This document shows, in pieces, positions 5,301-9,527 of a stretch of DNA of 9,527 bases. The translations under genes and the position numbers were made by a program. The notes below the pieces were generated by a model. It was not told the DNA's origin, did no database searches, and worked only from the letters and a program-made list of their open reading frames with translations. Within the stretch, counting starts at the first letter, position 1. Each line of letters starts with the position of its first letter. The stretch spans positions 1 to 9,527 of the forward strand of contig CAMKAR010000064.1 of assembly GCA_946410535.1 (NCBI GenBank). Reading direction: 5' to 3'. The DNA comes from an uncultured Bacteroidales bacterium. GTDB lineage: Bacteria; Bacteroidota; Bacteroidia; Bacteroidales; F082.

Positions 5301-7916
5301 ATAATATCCAGCAATGACAAACTCATCGCCAGGGAGAATGTCCTCCAAGTCGGTCTCATACCATTTTTCAGTCACATAGCTCGGCGCTCCCACATAATCA
5401 ACCGTGACGCCTTGGCAATAAAGCGCTCCAACCGTTGTGGTGATGCGGATCTTCAACACATCCCCCGATCCGATGACATAATCGGCATTGTTTCCGTTCA
5501 TCTGGATGTCAATGTCGTGATAGCACTCTTCGCTATAGGTTTTGTTGGGCCACGACGACCTGAAAGCAGCATTGTTGATGTGAGCCAAATCATAGTAAAT
5601 TTGTTGGTTCAAATCTCCCACATAGACCTGCACTGTGCCCCAAGCATCTGCACCAGGCATCATATCCAAGTGAATACCCTTGATGGCGTGGTCGACATAG
5701 CCTGAAAGTTGAAGCTCGAGATAATAGTGCTCGGAAGCATTATAGGGAATTTCATTATAGTTGAAAGACCCTGTTTGGTTTGAAACAACAGTGAAGCTGC
5801 TTCCCTCGGGCGGGCAGGTATAGACTTGCGTAGCGCCAGTTGCGTCGAAACTATACACGTTGCGCGTGGTGGAGATGAGCGTTTCGGGGTTTTGGTAGAT
5901 GGACATGTAGTCGCCATCAAGCCAATTCTCGGAAGCTCCCACGACGTTGTCGTTGGCATCGTAGGCCCAAACAGAGAAGTTTATGCTGCGAATAATGGCC
6001 AAGGGATTGGGTTGGCAGGTGTATTGGATCTCATAGCCGTCGCTGGTCTCCACGAAATTGAACGTAATCCAGTTGGACGTGAGTTCGCAACCGCCTTCAG
6101 GAGTTTTCACCTTCCAATGGTGGACACCCGACAAGTTGTTGCAAACCAACGGGATGGTGCCGCTTTGGCCTTCCCAGGCAAGACTCAATTGGTTGTTTTC
6201 GCCAAAGCTGATGGAGACCTTGCCCAACTGTGTGATTTCGATAGGATCAGAATAAACCTCTTGGTTGTCATCGGTTACCCCTTCGATTCGTACATAAGTC
6301 GTGCGACTCTCCGAACTTGTATTGAATGTCGCATAATTGGTTAACAAATTGTATCCATTGTTTCCATTCGAAGTCGTGGTTATGGTCAGCCAACGATCAG
6401 TTTGCTCTTCTTGGCAAGTTGCGTCCGTATATTGCTTGACAGTGATGCCGCCTTGTGGGGTGAAGTTGTAGCACGTCGCACCCGTCATGCGGAAACCTTC
6501 AGCCACCGACTGGGAAAGGGTAATGTAATAATCACCCACCACGATGCAAGGTTCGGTCTCTGACCTGAAATGAGGTTGTATCTTGATGTCGTAGGCAGGC
6601 ATGATGAAGCGATTGTTGTTGATTTCCACTGAGTTGTCGGCCACCCATTCGCCATCTTCCTCCTTGAACACGGTCCAAACGCCAGTGCCAACATAGCCTG
6701 AGCTGAGTTGCGTCGCCAGAGTGACCTCGGTGCCTGCGGTGTGGTTATAGCCTTGATAGCACACGGCATAACCTCCGGTTTCTTCCAAGATGGTAATGTG
6801 ATAAGTAGGATCCGTCACCGTTCCCGTCAGGTTGATGACCACATCGGTAGCGCGTTCGGCGCCTAACGTGAGGACGCCGCTGTAGGTGCCACGTTCCAAG
6901 CCGGGCTTCAGGCGCACGCCCAAGGTAAAGCCGAAATATTGCGGGTCTGTGCTTTGAACGCCAACATATTGCCCGTTCCAAGTGATGGCATCCGGGTCGG
7001 TGACTTGGCAAAGCTCGAAGTCGGTTGAGTTCACTTCAGCCCAAATGGCAGAATTATTGCCAGGATTTTGGACGCCAAACCACATGAAATTCCCTTCGGG
7101 GTCGGGGTCGCCGTAGCCGTTGTAGAACGCCATCGGAGTGGTTCCCACCATGATGGTAGGCTGCACGCCATTAGGCACAAACGATGCTTCAATCAGCAGG
7201 TCGTAGGCGGGCATTTGGAAAGCATACTCGTGATCGTCGTAGGGACCTAACGGCCCAAAATTAATATCATCACCATTCACTTCTTCATGGTTGCTTTTCT
7301 TATAGAAAGCAAAGGATTGAAAGCGATAGCCAGAGGCTGAATGCACATCCATGTAAACGTTTTCCCCTGCCACGACATCAGATGAAGGGTAAACGGCCAC
7401 CCAACCGTGAGGATTGAGGCCATAATCGAACTCGATGTTGTAGGTCGGGGCCGTCACCGTTCCCGAAAGCGTGATGGAGGCCGAAACGGTGCTTCCATTT
7501 ACTGTCGCCGTAAGGTTGACGACATCCGAGTGTTCGCTGTCTTGCTCATAGCCTGGCTTCAGGCGAACGAGGAAATCGAATCCAAACCAATACTGATCAG
7601 TGTTGGTGGCCGTGAATTGGGTAAGGTTGGTCCATGAGCTTTGGTTGGATTCCAAGTCCCACAGCTCGAAGTGGCTGTCTTGGCCTTGGCCCAAGCTGAC
7701 GGTCACGTCGTTGCCTTCACCAAGGTTGGCGCAACTGACATAGGCATATTGTCCCTCAGGGGCCTCATTGCCAACGCCATAGCTGAAACTCAAAGTAGGC
7801 TGCGGGTTAGTTAGGTTCGTAAATGTAATCGACTGTCCCTTGGCCTTCCCCATCGGGCCGACCAAGCCGCCGAGCAGCACCAAGGCTGCCAGCAAAAATG
7901 TAAACTTTTTCTTCAT
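2340..7916 (-). CDS. Giant secreted multidomain protein with BACON-like and OB-fold-like domains and a T9SS type A tail
   Basis: An 1858-residue surface or extracellular protein, probably an adhesin or glycan-binding scaffold; no catalytic motif is evident. The start at 7916 is chosen because it begins a signal peptide (MKKKFTFLLA..., likely cut near Lys-Gly-Gln28); an in-frame ATG 20 codons upstream would bury it behind unrelated residues and overlap the promoter. Rough domains: two diverged repeats of about 200-220 residues (28-250, 251-455), each with VRLKPG(Y/L)E, then SGTV or TGTV, then an InlB-B-like part ending MPAYD; two BACON-like beta-sandwich domains (about 460-565, with RWLTITT, and 567-678); an unassigned beta-rich stretch (680-845); a trefoil-like segment (850-1005); two OB-fold-like units (1026-1106, 1113-1208); a third InlB-like unit with FTMPNEDVHVEVYY (1210-1320); a pre-sorting module with GFNLVGNPW (1400-1780); and a type A sorting domain (about 1795-1858) with VVDVMGR, PAGIYMLRL and KVQKVVV. 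Export would be Sec, then T9SS across the outer membrane, where the tail is normally removed. A palindromic repeat interrupts residues 1745-1759 in frame. Secretion route is firm; function is open. Confidence 0.93.
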   Translation of the reverse strand: MKKKFTFLLAALVLLGGLVGPMGKAKGQSITFTNLTNPQPTLSFSYGVGNEAPEGQYAYVSCANLGEGNDVTVSLGQGQDSHFELWDLESNQSSWTNLTQFTATNTDQYWFGFDFLVRLKPGYEQDSEHSDVVNLTATVNGSTVSASITLSGTVTAPTYNIEFDYGLNPHGWVAVYPSSDVVAGENVYMDVHSASGYRFQSFAFYKKSNHEEVNGDDINFGPLGPYDDHEYAFQMPAYDLLIEASFVPNGVQPTIMVGTTPMAFYNGYGDPDPEGNFMWFGVQNPGNNSAIWAEVNSTDFELCQVTDPDAITWNGQYVGVQSTDPQYFGFTLGVRLKPGLERGTYSGVLTLGAERATDVVINLTGTVTDPTYHITILEETGGYAVCYQGYNHTAGTEVTLATQLSSGYVGTGVWTVFKEEDGEWVADNSVEINNNRFIMPAYDIKIQPHFRSETEPCIVVGDYYITLSQSVAEGFRMTGATCYNFTPQGGITVKQYTDATCQEEQTDRWLTITTTSNGNNGYNLLTNYATFNTSSESRTTYVRIEGVTDDNQEVYSDPIEITQLGKVSISFGENNQLSLAWEGQSGTIPLVCNNLSGVHHWKVKTPEGGCELTSNWITFNFVETSDGYEIQYTCQPNPLAIIRSINFSVWAYDANDNVVGASENWLDGDYMSIYQNPETLISTTRNVYSFDATGATQVYTCPPEGSSFTVVSNQTGSFNYNEIPYNASEHYYLELQLSGYVDHAIKGIHLDMMPGADAWGTVQVYVGDLNQQIYYDLAHINNAAFRSSWPNKTYSEECYHDIDIQMNGNNADYVIGSGDVLKIRITTTVGALYCQGVTVDYVGAPSYVTEKWYETDLEDILPGDEFVIAGYYVFHWYGMDNTNGKAIPLHLSTSNESVLLGIESGSSADFNSVKWTFDRHQGKYLFKPVGTTGQYLKCSTSGDVTIGTGTDNRGFEWSPRPMFNDYYYLYCNGYYLVIDENGDYYNHYWKGFDANHTPGRQTKFFKKTYEYLYDNIATARYQASQADPVVLNVRGVVSHKLGNYLYLQDADGASSHVAIMLRRNDFVNEDDYNQIVKGDEIIVRGKPYRTENGYVVAMHNLSLLQVKSQGNTVTPIEVTTSELTNDDGSDPWNTKEFRLVKVKNAVVDNVASNTKFTISQGTVQATVSHHTNVEVAQFNEVDVIGVFRRTSNVPDIFIRSANDITVYRPHNVIYGPVIQNESTPDAQYLPVVNLNTESNYSGAYMQDDLINLSFPTSLTTGANGEIFYQYSGVGVFTIDDQNQRHYLSATGGDYSDNTSYVDFTMPNEDVHVEVYYTRMYQLRYYSYAGSYLQSNVLEGTYAHSGPLYDMTMAAPEGYSFVGWSRGTENRCGDYVNYGVYETSATMLNSDDIWYWPLFQKAGEEELYTMVFVGEQTYGGGEEGLLIGGPTLVAAGAVLDMSDKRINNGANGVKLFIIDDGAQVIYNNNHPFYGTMRKNIVGYGEGTGNWYLLSCPILHDNVYAENRKIHNLVDNGDYDLYSFSQSENDEWRNFKIDGDNPRWNRGQGVLYANKNGTTVEIEGYLNQSFGGYNVQYDESASFKGFNLVGNPWTYDAYINQDYYRMNPQGTELMEALASEPIHPCEGIFVQVAEAGRISFTREQPRESGINVNASNNEGMLIDRATVRFGEGNTLGKFQLNANSTKLSIPQGDKEFAVVRSAAQGEMPLNFKAEKDGTYTLSFDVENVEMDYLHLIDNMTGADVDLLAPVIARNEAIQEPASYTFTAKTTDYASRFRLVFGADAASGDACEPSFAFFNGSEWVVSNQGRATLQVVDVMGRVLSSETVNGNAEVGINQPAGIYMLRLVNGDNVKVQKVVVR
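2553..2570. repeat. Short GC-rich hairpin inside the giant gene, before the sorting domain
   Basis: GCAAGCG (2553-2559) pairs perfectly with CGCTTGC (2564-2570) around a 4-base TCCC loop. It encodes part of Ala-Ala-Ser-Gly-Asp-Ala-Cys (residues 1782-1788), a Gly/Ala/Asp linker just before the T9SS tail. The shape resembles short dispersed palindromes of Bacteroidetes genomes, but a chance hairpin in GC-rich coding DNA is possible. Confidence 0.5.
2641..2685. repeat. 45-bp dispersed-type palindromic repeat inserted in frame in the giant gene
   Basis: Perfect 9-bp inverted arms, GCTGGCTCC (2641-2649) and GGAGCCAGC (2677-2685), flank a 27-base core. The core holds GGATTGCTTCG and CTCGCAATGACG, with an inner ATTGC/GCAAT pair (2653-2657, 2668-2672). 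This core is, from memory, a dispersed repeat recurring in many bacterial genomes, known by its translations VIARNEAIQ and SLRGTKQS. Here the VIARNEAIQ frame is used, so the reading frame stays open. Its 45-bp length is a multiple of three. Confidence 0.75.
6552..7835 (-). repeat. Two diverged protein-level repeats at the N terminus of the giant protein
   Basis: Residues 28-250 (7167-7835) and 251-455 (6552-7166) align in order. Each has a beta-sandwich-like part with a FELWDLES or FELCQVTD strand, then YWFGFDFLVRLKPGYE or YFGFTLGVRLKPGLE, then a TLSGTVTAPTYNI or NLTGTVTDPTYHI junction, and ends in FQMPAYDLLIEASF or FIMPAYDIKIQPHF. The DNA of the two copies is well diverged, so this is an old duplication that should not recombine easily. 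A third, partial copy of only the last segment lies at residues 1210-1320. Confidence 0.8.
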
Positions 7917-7946
7917 AGTGTTATGTGTTTTGATTGTTGTTTGATG

Positions 7947-7978
7947 CAATGCTATTATTCCACTTGCAAAAATCAAAA
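7947..7978 (-). promoter_or_regulatory. Bacteroidetes-type promoter candidate for the giant T9SS gene
   Basis: On the - strand TTTTG (7974-7978) is followed after 19 bases by TAGCATTG (7947-7954). This matches the Bacteroidetes sigma-ABfr pattern TTTG, spacer, TAnnTTTG with one mismatch in the second box. Transcription would start near 7940, giving a leader of about 24 bases that is A/C-rich and has no Shine-Dalgarno site. Confidence 0.55.
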
Positions 7979-7994
7979 CAAAAATCCGACTACC

Positions 7995-8014
7995 ATTCCG
8001 TATTAATACGGAAT
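7995..8014. promoter_or_regulatory. Perfect 20-bp palindrome upstream of the giant gene promoter (operator candidate)
   Basis: ATTCCGTATT (7995-8004) is followed directly by its reverse complement, with no spacer and no mismatch. It lies 16 bases upstream of the TTTTG box, a position typical of an activator or repressor site for a dimeric regulator. A spacer-free palindrome makes a poor RNA hairpin and no T-run follows, so a DNA-binding site is the likelier reading. No regulator is identified in the window. Confidence 0.5.
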
Positions 8015-8041
8015 TTGAGGTGTAGTTGGAAAGTTTATATT

Positions 8042-8069
8042 GAATTTCTTCAACAAACTGAAGAAGTTC
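8042..8069. repeat. Imperfect dyad, first of a matched pair in the intergenic region
   Basis: GAATTTCTTC (8042-8051) pairs with GAAGAAGTTC (8060-8069) at 9 of 10 positions around an 8-base loop. It contains TCTTCAA, six bases, GAAGA. The same pattern recurs 32 bp further on, inside the hairpin at 8075-8100. Between the two lies a small palindrome, TTCGATCGAA (8067-8076). Confidence 0.6.
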
Positions 8070-8074
8070 GATCG

Positions 8075-8100
8075 AAAATCTTCAATGGAAAGAAGATTTT
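8075..8100 (-). terminator. Hairpin after the ATPase gene, weak terminator candidate and second copy of the dyad
   Basis: AAAATCTTC (8075-8083) and GAAGATTTT (8092-8100) form a perfect 9-bp stem with an 8-base loop, six bases past the ATPase stop codon. On the - strand it ends in GATTTTC, which can act as a short U-tract. The stem is AT-rich, so termination may be weak. It also carries the TCTTCAA, six bases, GAAGA pattern shared with the dyad at 8042-8069. Confidence 0.5.
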
Positions 8101-8106
8101 GAAAGG

Positions 8107-9426
8107 TCACATATCCTCCATCGACAAGCCTCGCGTCGAGATGCGATACCCCGCGAACTGGTGCGTGGCACTGAGAAAGCGGTTGGCCTTCTCCTCCAAT
8201 TCGGCAGGACTGATGTTTTCGGCTTGACGCTTGATTTCATAGAACGTAACCGAATCCGTCAGCTCGTCCTCGGTAATCATGTCAATCTCGTTTTCGCCCT
8301 TGCGATCCCACCAGCGGCCAATGCGCGTCCACCGGCCCGACTCGACCGCCACCCGATGGAAATAGCGTTCGAGCATCATCCCGCTGAAGGTCTCATAGTC
8401 GCGCCTGACGATTTCGCGCACCTTGTCATAGTTCTCGATCTCAAGGATATAGCCATACTTGAAGATGAACCTGAACCAAAAGCAATAGAACACGTCGTCA
8501 ATCTCATACCTGACGTTCTTGTTGCCACTTTTCTCGAACATGGGCTGCCTCTTCTTGATCAGCTCGTATTCCTTCTCCAAGTTGGTCAGATATCCCCCAA
8601 CTTCCCTGCCAACCACGTCCTCAATCTCCGATCGGGTGTTCTTGCCTCGCGCAATGGACGAAAGGATGGAGAAATAAACGCCATAGTCCTTCCCGAACTC
8701 TTCCACAAGGTTGTTGCGGCCCTCGGCAATGAAAGTCGAATTGGGGCCGATGATGTAGTCAATCATCGCATCCTTGGTGACGGCTCCAGCATCGACGAGC
8801 AGTTGGACGTATTTGGCCACACCGCCAGTAAACGAAAACAGGGCAAGAAGGTCGTCCTTCGTATAATCCTGATGAGCATCGGCCAAAACCTCCTTGACGA
8901 CCGATGGTCGGAAGGGCTGCACCTTCAGTTCGCCCGTTCCACGACCATAGAGCGGTTCTTTTTTGTCCTTGAAGATTTTCTGCATCATCGAATAGACCGA
9001 ACCACACACGAGCAGGTTGATACGCGACTGTTTCTCATACTTGTCCCAGATGTTTTGCATCTCGCTGTAGATGCCTTTGTTCACACGGTAAAACTCCTGG
9101 AACTCGTCAATCACCAATGTGAAACTCCGTTCTGTTGACAGTTTCATCAGGTATTCGAAGACTTCCGAAAACTTGCGGCTGCGACCCAACATGGGGATAC
9201 CAAACTTTTGTTCCATTTCGTCCTGGAAGTTCTCGCAAAGGTCGCTCTCGGTTTTGCGGGCCACAAAGAAATAAAGGAAGGGAATGTCCTCGTATGCCTT
9301 GGCAATCAACGACGTCTTTCCGATGCGCCTGCGACCCGTGACGATGGTGAACCTTGCGGTTTTTTCCGCCTGCATTGCTGTTTTTCTCAGGAAATCGATC
9401 TCCTGTTTCCTATCGTAGAATCTCAT
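8107..9426 (-). CDS. ATPase of the archaeal-type ATPase (ATPase_2) plus DUF234 family
   Basis: A 439-residue protein with the usual full length of the family. Residues 1-240 form a P-loop ATPase domain: Walker A GRRRIGKTS (31-39), Walker B FTLVIDE (102-108), a LLVCGS strand (138-143) and a YGRGTGELKVQPF segment (160-172). Residues 247-300 look like a winged helix. The C-terminal DUF234 region (about 310-430) has FWFRFIFKYGY (316-326) and a possible PD-(D/E)XK site: Asp382 in GENEIDMI, and Glu397-Ile-Lys399. The family is common in archaea and Bacteroidetes, often in many paralogous copies, and its role is not established. Nucleic-acid binding or cleavage powered by ATP is a reasonable inference; a link to mobile elements or defence is speculation. 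The start at 9426 opens directly on the family's conserved MRFYDRKQEI. The gene has its own promoter candidate and a hairpin after its stop, so it need not be transcribed with the giant gene. Confidence 0.92.
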   Translation of the reverse strand: MRFYDRKQEIDFLRKTAMQAEKTARFTIVTGRRRIGKTSLIAKAYEDIPFLYFFVARKTESDLCENFQDEMEQKFGIPMLGRSRKFSEVFEYLMKLSTERSFTLVIDEFQEFYRVNKGIYSEMQNIWDKYEKQSRINLLVCGSVYSMMQKIFKDKKEPLYGRGTGELKVQPFRPSVVKEVLADAHQDYTKDDLLALFSFTGGVAKYVQLLVDAGAVTKDAMIDYIIGPNSTFIAEGRNNLVEEFGKDYGVYFSILSSIARGKNTRSEIEDVVGREVGGYLTNLEKEYELIKKRQPMFEKSGNKNVRYEIDDVFYCFWFRFIFKYGYILEIENYDKVREIVRRDYETFSGMMLERYFHRVAVESGRWTRIGRWWDRKGENEIDMITEDELTDSVTFYEIKRQAENISPAELEEKANRFLSATHQFAGYRISTRGLSMEDM

Positions 9427-9442
9427 CTGTCCTTGTCATAGT

Positions 9443-9477
9443 TCCGAAACCACCATTTCCGAAATGACCGTTTCGGA
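9443..9477. promoter_or_regulatory. Nested dyad with three TCCGAAA copies in the ATPase leader
   Basis: TCCGAAAC (9443-9450) and GTTTCGGA (9470-9477) are perfect inverted arms. Between them lies ATTTCCGAAAT (9455-9465), itself a palindrome around one central base. TCCGAAA therefore occurs at 9443-9449 and 9458-9464, and inverted at 9471-9477. The cluster lies between the promoter boxes and the start codon, where it could be an operator, possibly autoregulatory, or an RNA hairpin in the leader. Confidence 0.6.
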
Positions 9478-9492
9478 TGTTTTTTCAAGCGG

Positions 9493-9525
9493 CAAAGATA
9501 GGATTTTTTTTCTTTCCAAAGCAAA
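9493..9525 (-). promoter_or_regulatory. Bacteroidetes-type promoter candidate for the ATPase gene
   Basis: On the - strand TATCTTTG (9493-9500) matches TAnnTTTG exactly and is followed by C, as in the longer consensus. Two TTTG boxes lie upstream: one at 9522-9525 with a 21-base spacer and one at 9517-9520 with a 16-base spacer. The first fits the usual spacing better. The leader would be about 60 bases and would carry the TCCGAAA cluster. Confidence 0.65.
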
Positions 9526-9527
9526 AA

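Noticed and set aside
7917..7976. An in-frame upstream ATG that would add 20 residues to the giant protein
   Set aside because: The added residues would precede an otherwise ideal signal peptide, and this stretch contains the promoter candidate and A/C-rich leader. The ATG at 7916 is the better start.
8161..9138. 325-codon open frame on the + strand
   Set aside because: It is fully antisense to the ATPase gene, whose motifs are intact on the - strand, and its translation has no coherent domain.
1..9527. CRISPR array, insertion sequence, tRNA or rRNA
   Set aside because: No spaced direct repeats, transposase-like frame, cloverleaf or ribosomal RNA sequence was seen on either strand.

Overview
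The window looks like chromosomal DNA from a member of the Bacteroidetes, most likely an uncultured gut- or rumen-type Bacteroidales. The evidence is a type IX secretion (T9SS) C-terminal sorting tail, BACON-like domains, A-rich leaders in place of Shine-Dalgarno sites, and two promoter candidates of the Bacteroidetes form (TTTG then TAnnTTTG). The species cannot be named from the sequence alone.

Layout, left to right. (1) Positions 1-1875, + strand: an almost complete Upf1/IGHMBP2-like superfamily 1 helicase, cut at its N terminus by the window edge. (2) 1876-1903: a hairpin that can serve as terminator in both directions, between convergent genes. (3) 1931-2197, - strand: an 88-residue exported protein with a signal peptide and a C-terminal Gly-Pro-Ile-Gly-Ser-Gly / membrane helix / Lys-Arg-Arg-Lys tail. 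(4) 2253-2331: a large nested palindrome. (5) 2340-7916, - strand: one 1858-residue secreted multidomain protein with a T9SS type A tail. It fills 59% of the window. (6) 7917-8106: a regulatory intergenic region with a promoter candidate, a perfect 20-bp palindrome and two matching dyads exactly 32 bp apart. (7) 8107-9426, - strand: an ATPase of the archaeal-type ATPase plus DUF234 family with PD-(D/E)XK-like residues at its C terminus. Its upstream region (9427-9527) has a good promoter candidate and three copies of a TCCGAAA motif.

How the genes fit together. The giant protein should cross the inner membrane by Sec and the outer membrane by the T9SS, ending on the cell surface or outside. 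The small protein gene follows it on the same strand after 142 bp and shows no promoter of its own, so the two may be one transcription unit. The small protein would then be a membrane-anchored partner, which is inference only. The helicase and the ATPase look like unrelated neighbours. The ATPase has its own promoter and a hairpin just after its stop codon.

The most unusual features are the repeats. A 45-bp palindromic dispersed-type repeat sits in frame inside the giant gene, in the segment just before the sorting domain. A second small hairpin sits about 70 bp away, and a 79-bp palindrome lies just past the stop codon. The giant gene is also a GC mosaic: sampled 60-base blocks run from 33% in the middle to about 60-65% near the ends.
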